Shown here in pieces: positions 7,597 through 16,936 of a stretch of DNA of 64,000 nt. The DNA comes from Blastocatellia bacterium. Its GTDB lineage: Bacteria > Acidobacteriota > Blastocatellia > UBA7656 > JADIYM01. The notes under the pieces are model-generated. The model was not told the origin of the DNA. It ran no database searches and worked only from the letters and a program-made list of their open reading frames with translations. The DNA is taken from the NCBI GenBank assembly GCA_021463145.1, contig JAJTWZ010000004.1, positions 62,001-126,000 of the forward strand, read 5' to 3'. Position 1 is the first letter of the stretch. Each line of letters opens with the position of its first letter. A program made the position numbers and the translations under genes.

Positions 7597-10253
7597 ACCC
7601 AGAGCGAACCATAAGACTTCGCGAGCTCTTCGAACGTGCCGTCGAGCTCGACACACCCGCGCGCGAGGCGCTTCTTTCGGAGACGCTGGCGGTTGACGAA
7701 GAGCTGGGGAGGGAATTGCAGACGCTGCTGCGACACGATGGTGACGAGGACCAGTTGCTGGACCGGCCGGCCGCGTCAGGTTTCGTACGCGAACCTCTTC
7801 GCGACAGAGACTCGTCCGTAACGATGCCCGAACTGCCCGGCTACCGGATCCTGTCGAGAATCGGAGCTGGGGGGATGGGGGAAGTATTTCTTGCGGAGGA
7901 CGAGACCCTTCGGCGTCGCGTGGCGCTCAAGCTCCTGCCGGAGCGCTTGTCGACGAGTGCCGAGAGCCTGGCTCGATTCAAGCGCGAGGCGCGTGCCGCC
8001 TCGGCGCTCAACCACCCCGGCATCATGACGGTTCACGAGATCGGTTCGTCGAACGGCGTGCTGTTCATTGCAGCCGAGTACATCGAGGGTGTGACGCTTC
8101 GAGAACGCCTTGCAGGCGGGCCCCTTCCAGTCGGCGACGTGCTTCGTATCGGCATCGACGCGTCGGAAGCACTTTCGGCGGCGCACGATGCCGGCATCGT
8201 TCATCGCGATATCAAGCCAGAGAACCTCATGGTCCGTCGTGACGGATACCTGAAGGTGCTCGACTTCGGTCTGGCGAAGAATACGGGCACGAAGGAACCC
8301 GGCATTGTTGCGGACGAGACCGCTGCCATCGAGACCGATCCGGGGCGGCTAATGGGGACCGTCGCGTACATGTCGCCTGAGCAGCTTCACGCAGCATCGG
8401 TTGATGCCCGGACCGACGTCTGGAGCCTCGGGGTCGTGCTCTACGAGCTCGTTAATGGCACGCGCCCGTTCAAGGGGACTTCGACCGCGGGAACGATTCA
8501 CGCGGTGCTGTCGAGTGAGGTGCCACCCCGGGAAGGCGAATCCGATCCGATCCTCCAACGGCTCGACTCGGTGATTCGCCGTTCGCTCGAAAAGGATGCC
8601 GCGCGCAGGTTCGACTCTGCTCGCGAAATGTGCGATGCCCTGCGATCGATACGATCGGATCTGGAGTTCGAAACGCGCGTTCGCCTGTCCTCGGGTGACT
8701 CGGTCGTCCACAGTCCATCGGACTCGACCGGTGAGGCGAGTGAGGCGCCATCGGACTCGAACCGGGTATGGTGGCGCCGCCGTCCAGCCTGGATCGCATC
8801 GACGATCCTGATCGTCGCATTGTCGGTCTCTGGAGCAGTCTGGCTTCGCTCGCCCGCCGCCGCTCCTCCTGCGGCCGGCGATTCGATCCGGTCGATAGCC
8901 GTCCTTCCGTTCCTGCCACTTTCATCTGGATCAGGCGACGATGCGCTCGAATTGGGGATGGCGGACACGCTCATCACGAAGCTCGGTAGCCTCGACAGGC
9001 TCGACGTGCGGCCGCTTAGCACGGTGCGGTCGTACCGCCAACCGGATCGTGATCCCGTCGCCACGGGCCGCTCCCTCGGCGTGGCGGCAGTACTCGACGG
9101 CACGGTGCAGCAGGCGGGTGACCGGCTCCGCGTCAACGTGCGTCTGCTGCGAGTCCGCGACGGCGCCGTTCTATGGTCGTCGGCGCTCGACAAGGGAGCT
9201 TCGGATATCTTCGACGTTCAGGACACGATATCGGAGCAGGTTCTGGCCGCGATCCGTATGGAGCTCTCGGGTGAAGAGCAGCGTCGCGTCGCCAGAAGGG
9301 GCACGGAGCGATCGGAAGCTTATCTGCTGTATCTGAAGGGACGCTATTTCCTCGATCGGCGTGGAACGGCGTGGCGTCAGAAGGGCGTCGAGGAGTTCTC
9401 GAAAGCCGTGGAGCTGGATCCGGTGTACGCGCCGGCGTACGCGGGCCTCTCGGATGCATACGCGGAGATGGTGTACTGGGGTGACAAGCCCGCGCTCGAA
9501 TACATGCCAAAGGCGCGCGCGGCCGCCGAGAAGGCGCTCGACATCGATGATGGGCTTGCCGAAGCACACACGTCGCTCGGCGCCGTCCTCGACGACTTCG
9601 AGTGGAAGTTCGCGGAGGCGGAATGGCATTACCGTCGTGCGATAGAACTGAATCCGAAGTACGCGCTAGCGCATCAGAGGCTCGGACAACTCTTTGCGGA
9701 AGGTGGACGGTTCGACGAGGCGAAGGCCGAGCATCGGATCGCGCTCGAACTCGAACCGCTGTCGCTCAACATCAACATGTCGAATGCGGCGATCCACTTC
9801 CTTGCACGCGACAACGCTGTGGCGATCGAGTATCTGAACCGGACGCTCGATCTCGATCCGGATTACGGGGTTGCTCGCGGTCTCCTGGGTTGGATTCACG
9901 TGCTTGATGGAAGGCCGGAGGAAGCGGTTCGCATCTGGCTCGGGGACTCGTCGTCCGCGCAAGCGAAGGAGATGCGCGCTCGGTTCGAGACGGGTGGGAT
10001 AAGGGCATACTTCGCCAGGGATCTGGAGCTTGCGTTCGAGCGGCAGCGTCGCGGCGAGCAGGTGGAGGTGTTCTCCGCGATGGAACTAGCCTATCTTGGG
10101 CGCAAGGACGAGGCATTTGCCATTCTGGGGCGAGCCTTCGAACAGAGGAACAGCTGGCTCGGAGAGTTGAACGTAGAACCATCGTGGGACCCGCTCCGCT
10201 CCGATCCGCGTTTCGGTGACCTCGCACGCCGTATCGGGTTGCCGCAGGTGTAG
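7593..10253 (+). CDS. Membrane serine/threonine kinase with TPR repeats
   Basis: The 886-residue protein begins at a GTG that overlaps the sigma-factor stop. Residues about 84-350 are a complete Hanks-type kinase: GAGGMGEV loop, Lys113 in VALKLL, HRDIKPEN with Asp206, DFG at 224-226, MSPEQ. One membrane helix lies at about 399-418. Beyond it is an extracytoplasmic region starting SIRSIAVLPF, a FlgO-like domain found in such kinases, followed by several TPR units to the end. The kinase faces the cytoplasm and probably acts on the sigma factor or its partners. This sigma-kinase architecture is common in Acidobacteria. All catalytic residues are present. Confidence 0.93.
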   Translation: MNPERTIRLRELFERAVELDTPAREALLSETLAVDEELGRELQTLLRHDGDEDQLLDRPAASGFVREPLRDRDSSVTMPELPGYRILSRIGAGGMGEVFLAEDETLRRRVALKLLPERLSTSAESLARFKREARAASALNHPGIMTVHEIGSSNGVLFIAAEYIEGVTLRERLAGGPLPVGDVLRIGIDASEALSAAHDAGIVHRDIKPENLMVRRDGYLKVLDFGLAKNTGTKEPGIVADETAAIETDPGRLMGTVAYMSPEQLHAASVDARTDVWSLGVVLYELVNGTRPFKGTSTAGTIHAVLSSEVPPREGESDPILQRLDSVIRRSLEKDAARRFDSAREMCDALRSIRSDLEFETRVRLSSGDSVVHSPSDSTGEASEAPSDSNRVWWRRRPAWIASTILIVALSVSGAVWLRSPAAAPPAAGDSIRSIAVLPFLPLSSGSGDDALELGMADTLITKLGSLDRLDVRPLSTVRSYRQPDRDPVATGRSLGVAAVLDGTVQQAGDRLRVNVRLLRVRDGAVLWSSALDKGASDIFDVQDTISEQVLAAIRMELSGEEQRRVARRGTERSEAYLLYLKGRYFLDRRGTAWRQKGVEEFSKAVELDPVYAPAYAGLSDAYAEMVYWGDKPALEYMPKARAAAEKALDIDDGLAEAHTSLGAVLDDFEWKFAEAEWHYRRAIELNPKYALAHQRLGQLFAEGGRFDEAKAEHRIALELEPLSLNINMSNAAIHFLARDNAVAIEYLNRTLDLDPDYGVARGLLGWIHVLDGRPEEAVRIWLGDSSSAQAKEMRARFETGGIRAYFARDLELAFERQRRGEQVEVFSAMELAYLGRKDEAFAILGRAFEQRNSWLGELNVEPSWDPLRSDPRFGDLARRIGLPQV

Positions 10254-10581
10254 AAAGCGTCCACCAAGCGCTCCGGGACACGTGCCGCGACCGGATATCG
10301 AGTGGTTCGGGCGAGTGCAGCGCAAGGATCGCGTAACTGTTTAGCGCGGTGGCGTCAGGGGCCGCACCCCCGGCCGTGAGGTGACCCGCTCGCTGTCGCT
10401 CTCGGTACTGAACCGCAGGTGTTGCTCGGGCCGGCAATTACGATCGATACCGCAAGCGGCAGCTAGCGGATACAGCCTCCTGACAGTACCCCAGCGACGT
10501 CGCGCGCCGCCTTTGGGCGCCCTGCTCGACTGGCGCATCTCCGGACTGCCGCCCGAGTAGCCGCCGGCGCGTGTGTGGGAC
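10254..10581. other. Non-coding gap between convergent genes
   Basis: No gene is supported in this 328-bp gap. It contains copy B of the dispersed repeat at 10385-10416 and the shared word GATCGATACCGCA at 10442-10454. I see no terminator with a T-tract. Confidence 0.5.
10385..10416 (-). repeat. Dispersed intergenic repeat, copy B
   Basis: Read on the minus strand this is GCGGTTCAGTACCGAG followed by AGCGACAGCGAGCGGG. It matches copy A (5996-6026) with one extra base and very few substitutions. Like copy A it lies between convergent genes. Confidence 0.65.
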
Positions 10582-10926
10582 TTACTTCTCCGCGTGGAGG
10601 CGGTGCAGGAAACGGTGCACTACCGGAGCGAAGGTAATCCCGGTCGTCGCTACCACCGCAAGGCCACTGTAAAGCGCATAAATGCCGGCGAACAGCTTCC
10701 CCCCAAAAGTCTGCGGCTGCGCGAGCGGTCCCATTCCGGAAAGGATCATCGATGCGTTCGCGAACGCGTCGATCCACGTCATCGACTCGAACCAGTGGTA
10801 GCCCCACATTCCGGCGAACAGCGATGCGAGAATTATCCCGAGGCCAATCGACGTCGATACGACCATTCGTCGCGCGAACCTTTCTCTCGACGAAACGCGT
10901 TCCGACTTGTGTTCGAATCTGAGCAC
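10582..10926 (-). CDS. Two-helix membrane protein, ion-channel-like without selectivity filter
   Basis: The 114-residue product has a basic N-terminus, a first helix (VVSTSIGLGIILASLFAGMWG, here split by family convention), and a pore-like amphipathic segment WIDAFANASMILSGMGPLAQ. A second helix, KLFAGIYALYSGLAVVATTG, follows, then APVVHRFLHRLH. The layout resembles two-helix potassium channels, but the usual TVGYG filter is replaced by SGMGP. Similar short proteins are known to me only as hypothetical. It converges on the kinase and is divergent from the next kinase fusion at 11073. Confidence 0.75.
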   Translation of the reverse strand: MLRFEHKSERVSSRERFARRMVVSTSIGLGIILASLFAGMWGYHWFESMTWIDAFANASMILSGMGPLAQPQTFGGKLFAGIYALYSGLAVVATTGITFAPVVHRFLHRLHAEK

Positions 10927-11072
10927 ACCCGGTCATTAGCACACTCCAGACCTGGCTGGAACCGAATTCAGCGGGCGATGGCCCGCGACACGGCCCGTAT
11001 CGAGCGGACGCGGCGTGCATCCCCGTCCTGACCGAGGTGCGCGTCGCCAGAATCTGCGCGATACTGGCCGGC

Positions 11073-14000
11073 ATGGGCGACGAGCGCAGTCCGAACTACT
11101 CCGACGACACCGAGCGAGTCGCGGACGTCACCGAAACGCCGGATCGCGCCTACCCGATGCCGACCGTCGTCTGGTCGCCCGGTCCCTCGAAGCCGGATCC
11201 CGTTGCGATCGGAACCGTGCTCGACGGCAAGTATCGAGTCGAATCGCTTCTCGGCGAGGGAGGGATGGGATCGGTCCTCAAAGCCGAGCAGGTCGCATTG
11301 CGCCGCCCTGTGGCGATCAAACTGATGCGGCGCGACAAGTCGCTGACGGCGATAGCGGTCGAACGATTTCGGCGCGAGGCGATTGCGCTCGCCCGGCTCA
11401 AGCATCCGCATATCGTCACCATTCACGACATCGCGGACTCTGGCGACCTCGGCACCTACATCGTAATGGAGCACGTCGAGGGAGAGTCGCTCCAGGCCGT
11501 TATCATGCAGAACGGCCGGATGGAGCCCTCGCGCGCCGTGTCAATCCTCAGGCAGGCGTGCGATGCCATCGAAGCGGCGCATCGGGCCGGAGTTCTTCAT
11601 CGGGACATCAAACCGGCGAACATCGTGCTGGAGAAGGATGGAGAGCGCGAAATTGCGAAGGTTCTCGATTTTGGAATTGCCGACCTGCGCGATGAGGAAA
11701 GCGGAATCCGGCTGCCCGAGGGCATCGTCGGCACGCCTCACTACATGGCCCCGGAGCAATGCGAAGGGCTTCAGGCCGACGCGAGAACCGACGTTTACGC
11801 GCTCGGATGCACGCTATACGCAATGGTCGTGGGACTGCCGCCGTTCGCGGACTCGGTTGGAGGAGTGACGGACGTCTTCTTCTGCCAGAGGAACGTGGTT
11901 CCCGTGCGCCCGTCCGATCGCGTGGCCGGACTTCCGCCGGCCCTCGAGACCGTGATCCTCAAGGCCCTTTCGAAGCGCCCCGAGGATCGATTCCAGACCG
12001 CGGTGGAACTTTCCGAAGCACTGTCTTCGCTCGCGGCTCCGACTAACCTGCCACGGCCGATTACTGCATTCGTCGGCCGCGAAGCCGCAGTCGCGGCAGC
12101 GACCGATACGGTCAGGTCGTCGCGGCTCGTTACGCTGTTCGGACCCGGCGGCATCGGCAAGACGCGTCTCGCGATCGCGGTCGCAAGTGCGATGGGCGAT
12201 TTCTTTCCGGATGGAATCTGGGTGGCAAACCTCGAGACCGTTCGTGATGCCTCGCTCGTGGCTCACGAAGTCGCGCGGGTGGCCGGGGTGAAAGACCGGG
12301 CGGGCGCCACGACTGTGCAACTGATGCGCGAGGCGCTCGCGACGAGGCAAGTGCTGTTGCTTCTCGACAACTGCGAGCACGTCGTCGATGCCGTGGCGAC
12401 GTTTGCTTCCGAACTGCTCGAGGCTGCTCCCGGTGTGCGCATCCTCGCCACCAGCCGCGAAGCCCTCGGTGTTCGTGGAGAGGCGGTCGTCCCCGTGCCA
12501 GTCCTGGATCTGCCTGCGGCCGCGGGCTCCATCTCGATCGGCGAATTGTCCCGAGTCGAATCCGTCCAGCTCTTCGTCGAGCGGGCCAGGCAGAGCAGGC
12601 CGGAATTCAAGCTGACGGAATCGAACGCTTCGAACGTCGCCGCACTGTGCCGCGAGCTCGACGGTCTGCCGCTCGCGATCGAACTTGCGGCCGCACGCGC
12701 TCGAACCCTGAGCACGGCGCAGATCCGCGAACGGCTCTCAGATCGCTTCCGGCTGCTTGGCACGTCGCGGGGGGCTGGGCGTCAAAGCACGCTCGAGGCC
12801 GCAATCGACTGGAGTCACGAGCTGCTGACTGCGGAAGAGCGCGAGCTGTTTCGCCGGCTGTGTGTGTTCGAGGGAGGCTGGTCGCTGGAGGCAGCCGAGG
12901 CGCTTTCGACCGCCGCCGGCCTGGCGTCGTGGGACGCACTGGACGGACTCGAGCGACTCGTCGACAAGTCGCTGGTCACATTCGAGAATCGAGGCGAGGT
13001 GACTCGCTACCGGATGCTCGAGTCAATCCGGCAATACGGCCGACGTCAGCTCGAAGCAGCGGGTGAGACGGCAAGATGGCGCGATTGGCATTCGTCGTGG
13101 GCAATAGAGCTTGCCGAGCGCGGAGAGAAGGCCCTGCTTGGCAGCGAAGCTCGAAACTGGCTCGAGTTGCTGGAGCAGGATCACGACAATGCCCGCGCGG
13201 CGCTCAGGACGCTGCGCGATAAGGGCGACCGTGCGAGTCTCCTGCGCCTTGCGACCGCACTGGGAGTGTTCTGGAGGGTTCACGGTTACTTCAGCGACGG
13301 CCGCCTGTGGCTCGCCGAAGCGCTCGCGGGCGCTGCGGGGCTTTCGGACGAGACGATCTCACGCGGTCACAACGCGCTCGGTGTGCTCGCTTACTATCAG
13401 GGCGACGTCGCCGTTGCGCGCCGGCATCTCGAAGCCAGTGTCGGCCTGTGCCGCGCTTCGGCGGATCGAGCGGCGCTCGCGCGAATGCTCTTCAACCTTG
13501 CCGCAATACGGAACGGTCTGGGCGAATATGACGCGGCGACGGAGCTTTACCGCGAGTGTCTCGCCATGTTCGAGGAGGCGGGACTCTCGACCGGCGTGGC
13601 GCGGGCGATCAACGGCCTCGGCCTGGTTGCCATGGACTGTGGCCGCAACGACGAGGCGAGGGCGCTGTTCGAGCGCTCGATTGGAATCTCGCGTCAGGCG
13701 GCGGACCAGCGCAGCGTCGCTGGGACGTTGCTGAATCTGGGCACCGTCGAACGCCGGGACGGTAATCTTGACCTGGCCCAGGGCTACACCGAAAGCAGCC
13801 TGCGAATGGCGCGCGACCTGGACGATCGGCAATTGATCGCAAATGCGGTGCACGGACTTGCGACAGTCCACCTTGACTTTGGTGACGTGAGCCGTGCCAG
13901 GTCCAGGTTCCGTGATGCATTGTCGATGAGCGAACAACTCGGTGCGGCGGATGGTATCGCCCTCGCGCTCGACGGGATTGCCGGCGTGGCCTCGCGGGCG

Positions 14001-14255
14001 GGAGACAATGAACGTACGCTTCGGCTGCTTGGGGCGGCCGATTCGCTTCGTGCGGACCGTGCGATCATCCTGCATCCGGCCGACGTCGCCGAGCGCGAGC
14101 GGATAGCCGCGGTGGCGACCTCTGAGCTCGGCAGAGAACGCGCGGAAGCGGCGCGACTCGCGGGACGCTGCCTCGACTCCGCGTCGGTTGCTGCGCTTGC
14201 GCGGGCTCGCGAAGCTGGCGGCCCGGACACTGCGCCGCTCGTCGGCGCCCCCTGA
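11073..14255 (+). CDS. Serine/threonine kinase - NTPase - TPR fusion regulator
   Basis: I chose ATG 11073 (MGDERSP); a GTG at 11037 would add 12 residues. The 1060-residue protein has three parts. Residues about 50-320 are a kinase with GEGGMGSV, Lys83, HRDIKPAN (Asp178), DFG (Asp199) and MAPEQ. Residues about 330-650 are a STAND/AAA-type ATPase with Walker A GPGGIGKTR (near 356) and Walker B VLLLLDNCEH, plus the sensor-like ILATSREAL. The rest, about 690-1010, is TPR-like (GLGEYDAATELYRECLAMFEE and others). No DNA-binding domain or membrane helix is visible. It is probably a cytoplasmic signal integrator with unknown targets. Confidence 0.9.
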   Translation: MGDERSPNYSDDTERVADVTETPDRAYPMPTVVWSPGPSKPDPVAIGTVLDGKYRVESLLGEGGMGSVLKAEQVALRRPVAIKLMRRDKSLTAIAVERFRREAIALARLKHPHIVTIHDIADSGDLGTYIVMEHVEGESLQAVIMQNGRMEPSRAVSILRQACDAIEAAHRAGVLHRDIKPANIVLEKDGEREIAKVLDFGIADLRDEESGIRLPEGIVGTPHYMAPEQCEGLQADARTDVYALGCTLYAMVVGLPPFADSVGGVTDVFFCQRNVVPVRPSDRVAGLPPALETVILKALSKRPEDRFQTAVELSEALSSLAAPTNLPRPITAFVGREAAVAAATDTVRSSRLVTLFGPGGIGKTRLAIAVASAMGDFFPDGIWVANLETVRDASLVAHEVARVAGVKDRAGATTVQLMREALATRQVLLLLDNCEHVVDAVATFASELLEAAPGVRILATSREALGVRGEAVVPVPVLDLPAAAGSISIGELSRVESVQLFVERARQSRPEFKLTESNASNVAALCRELDGLPLAIELAAARARTLSTAQIRERLSDRFRLLGTSRGAGRQSTLEAAIDWSHELLTAEERELFRRLCVFEGGWSLEAAEALSTAAGLASWDALDGLERLVDKSLVTFENRGEVTRYRMLESIRQYGRRQLEAAGETARWRDWHSSWAIELAERGEKALLGSEARNWLELLEQDHDNARAALRTLRDKGDRASLLRLATALGVFWRVHGYFSDGRLWLAEALAGAAGLSDETISRGHNALGVLAYYQGDVAVARRHLEASVGLCRASADRAALARMLFNLAAIRNGLGEYDAATELYRECLAMFEEAGLSTGVARAINGLGLVAMDCGRNDEARALFERSIGISRQAADQRSVAGTLLNLGTVERRDGNLDLAQGYTESSLRMARDLDDRQLIANAVHGLATVHLDFGDVSRARSRFRDALSMSEQLGAADGIALALDGIAGVASRAGDNERTLRLLGAADSLRADRAIILHPADVAERERIAAVATSELGRERAEAARLAGRCLDSASVAALARAREAGGPDTAPLVGAP

Positions 14256-14369
14256 CGAACCGCTATCCGACTGGTACACTCCGCGCTTGCGCGTGCCCGG
14301 GATGCAACGACAGACACAAGACAGGGCGGTCCGCCGGCTCGTTCAGGGTTCGGAAGAGGAAACTGCGAG

Positions 14370-16784
14370 GTGAGCGCTCCGGACTCCAGCCGCGAATCCG
14401 ATCTGCTCGCACGCCTCAATCCGCAGCAGCAGGAGGCGGTTCGTCACGTCGACGGACCGCTGCTCATCATCGCCGGGGCCGGGTCCGGCAAGACTCGCGT
14501 CATCACGCATCGTATAGCCTATCTCGTCGACGTCGTGGGCGTGCGGCCCGAGAACATTCTTGCCGTGACCTTTACGAACAAGGCCGCGCAGGAAATGCGC
14601 AACCGAGTGGACGGCTTGCTCTCGGGGGCGATGCGTACGGGACGGCCGCTCGTCTCGACTTTTCACAGCCTCTGCGTACGCATTCTCCGCCGGGACATCG
14701 AGCGGCTCGACGAGGGCTTCACGCGCAACTTCACGATTTACGACGCGGATGACTCTTCCCGGGTCGTGAAGGCCTGCATGAAGGGCCTGCGCGTCGACGA
14801 GAAGACGCTATCCGTTCGCGCGGCGCACTCGGCAATCAGCAGTGCAAAGAACCGCGGCATCGGTCCGAAGGAGTACGAGGCGCAGGCAGGCGGCGGCTTC
14901 GGCCCGGGCGCGGAGGAGAAGCGCCAGTACATAGCGCGGATCTACACGTTGTACGAGTCGCGCAAACGCGCGGCCAATGCGCTCGACTTCGACGACCTGC
15001 TGCTGTGCACGGTCCGTTTATTACGAAGGGACAAGAACACGCGAGCGGTATACAACGACCGGTTCCGCTACGTGATGGTCGACGAGTACCAGGACACCAA
15101 CGAGCCTCAGTACGCCTTGATTCGCCTGCTTACCGAGCGAACGCAGAACCTCTGCGTGGTTGGCGACGACGATCAGGGGATCTACGCCTGGCGTGGCGCC
15201 GACATTTCGAACATCCTGAACTTCGAGAAGCACTACCAGGGCGCGAAAGTCATCCGGCTGGAGCAGAACTACCGGTCGACGCAGACGATCCTCGATGCCG
15301 CGGGGGCGGTTATAAAGAACAACCGCGTCCGGAAGGGCAAGAAGCTATGGACCGAGCGGACCGGAGGCGAGAAAGTCTCTTACTACGAGGCAGTCGACGG
15401 GGAGGAAGAGGCGCGTTGGGTGATTTCGCGGGCTGCCGATGCATTAGCCAGCGATCCGGATACTCGCGTCGCCGTGCTCTACCGGATGAACGCGCAGTCG
15501 CGGCTCTTCGAGGAGTCGTGCCGGCGAGCCGGCCTCCGGTACAACATCGTCGGCGGCTTTTCGTTCTACGACCGCGCGGAGATCAAGGACGCCGTGTCGT
15601 ATCTCAGGCTCGCCCTCAATCGCGACGATACTGTGGCGTTCGGCCGGATCGTCAACACGCCACGCAGAGGCATCGGAAAGGCAACCCTCGACGCGATCGA
15701 CGCGGCGATGAAGAATGAAGGAGGCGGACTCCAGGAGACGCTTGCCGGAATGATCGCAAGCCGAACCCTGCCGGCTCGCGCAACGCAGGCACTCGAAGGA
15801 TTCGTCTCGACTATCGATGGGCTCGCCCACAAGGCCGGGCAGTTGCCGTTGTCGGAGGTCGTCCACGCCGCAATAGTCGACTCTGGTATCGAGAAATCGC
15901 TGATCCAGGAAGAATCGGAAGAGGCCGAGGGGCGATTGCTGAATCTCGAGGAACTCGTCAATGCGGCGGCCGAGTCCGAGGAGCAGGGCGAAACGCTTCG
16001 CGACTTCATCGATCGGGCTGCGCTGGCGTCGGACACGGACCAATACGACGGCAGCGCCAAGGTCACGCTGATGACGATGCACTCGGCCAAGGGCCTCGAG
16101 TTCCCGGTCGTGTTCATCGTCGGATTCGAGGACGGCCTCTGCCCGCACGCGCGATCGCAGGACGACGCCTCTCAGATGGAAGAGGAACGGCGACTCGTCT
16201 ACGTTGCCATAACGCGCGCCGAACAAAGGCTCGCGATTACTCACGCAATGCGCCGAAGGCTGTACGGAAACGAAATGCCGGCGGAGCCATCGCCGTTCCT
16301 CGACGAGTTGCCGATGGATCTGTTGAAGGACTACTCGGTCGGACCGAGCTGGCTGAGCTATTCCGGCAGTCCATCTACGACGCCCAGCCGCGGCGCAATT
16401 GCCGCGATGACGCGCGATCGTTCGGCGGAGCCGAAGCGGACGTCGAACTATTCGGGAGCAACGTACAACAGCGCTGATTCGATCAGGCAGTTCTTTGCCA
16501 AACGGGACGGTGGGCCGAGTCCTTCCGCCCAGACGCCTGCGGCACGTGAGCAATCGCCGCCGGCGCCGGTTTCCGCGAGACCGGCGCCGTCGCCCCGGCG
16601 CGATGCACCTGTGTCAGGACCCGCCGGTTTTCCCCCTGGCACGCGGGTGAAGCACGCGAAGTACGGCATAGGTCTCCTGCTTCGGCGGGAGGGAACTGGC
16701 GACGACGCAAAGCTGACGGTGTCGTTCCCCGGCTACGGGGCGAAGAAGTTCGTCGCGAAGTTCGCGCAACTCGAAAAGGTCTAG
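14370..16784 (+). CDS. pcrA: UvrD/PcrA-type DNA helicase (superfamily 1)
   Basis: The 804-residue protein starts at GTG 14370. It has the SF1 motifs in order: Q-motif LNPQQQEAV, Walker A GAGSGKT (residues about 36-42), AVTFTNKAA (Ia), DEYQDTN (II), VGDDDQGIYAWRGAD (III), LEQNYRST (IV), TMHSAKGLEFPVVF (V) and VAITRAEQRL (VI). Length fits PcrA (720-750) plus a C-terminal extension: a Ser/Pro/Ala linker and a small domain (GTRVKHAKYGIGLLL to the end), like the KOW-like tail of PcrA. It unwinds DNA in 3'-5' direction during repair and removes stalled RNA polymerase or RecA. It stands alone between the kinase fusion and panB. Confidence 0.94.
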   Translation: MSAPDSSRESDLLARLNPQQQEAVRHVDGPLLIIAGAGSGKTRVITHRIAYLVDVVGVRPENILAVTFTNKAAQEMRNRVDGLLSGAMRTGRPLVSTFHSLCVRILRRDIERLDEGFTRNFTIYDADDSSRVVKACMKGLRVDEKTLSVRAAHSAISSAKNRGIGPKEYEAQAGGGFGPGAEEKRQYIARIYTLYESRKRAANALDFDDLLLCTVRLLRRDKNTRAVYNDRFRYVMVDEYQDTNEPQYALIRLLTERTQNLCVVGDDDQGIYAWRGADISNILNFEKHYQGAKVIRLEQNYRSTQTILDAAGAVIKNNRVRKGKKLWTERTGGEKVSYYEAVDGEEEARWVISRAADALASDPDTRVAVLYRMNAQSRLFEESCRRAGLRYNIVGGFSFYDRAEIKDAVSYLRLALNRDDTVAFGRIVNTPRRGIGKATLDAIDAAMKNEGGGLQETLAGMIASRTLPARATQALEGFVSTIDGLAHKAGQLPLSEVVHAAIVDSGIEKSLIQEESEEAEGRLLNLEELVNAAAESEEQGETLRDFIDRAALASDTDQYDGSAKVTLMTMHSAKGLEFPVVFIVGFEDGLCPHARSQDDASQMEEERRLVYVAITRAEQRLAITHAMRRRLYGNEMPAEPSPFLDELPMDLLKDYSVGPSWLSYSGSPSTTPSRGAIAAMTRDRSAEPKRTSNYSGATYNSADSIRQFFAKRDGGPSPSAQTPAAREQSPPAPVSARPAPSPRRDAPVSGPAGFPPGTRVKHAKYGIGLLLRREGTGDDAKLTVSFPGYGAKKFVAKFAQLEKV

Positions 16785-16834
16785 CCGTCGGCACTTTCCC
16801 CCATCCAGGCAACTTTCTCCGGGTTCCCAGCTAT

Positions 16835-16859
16835 AAACTATCCCGATAGACTATCGCGA
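16835..16859. promoter_or_regulatory. Tandem 12-bp repeats upstream of panB (operator candidate)
   Basis: AAACTATCCCGA (16835-16846) and AGACTATCGCGA (16848-16859) agree at 10 of 12 positions, with starts 13 bp apart. Within them is the perfect small palindrome CGATAGACTATCG. A TATAAA that could be a -10 lies at 16832-16837, partly inside the first unit. Confidence 0.4.
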
Positions 16860-16936
16860 ATGAATAGTTCTGCCCAATTTGCGTGCGTGCTATTTTCGCG
16901 CACGTTTCGTCAGGGATTCGGTGCAGGGAGGTCTGC

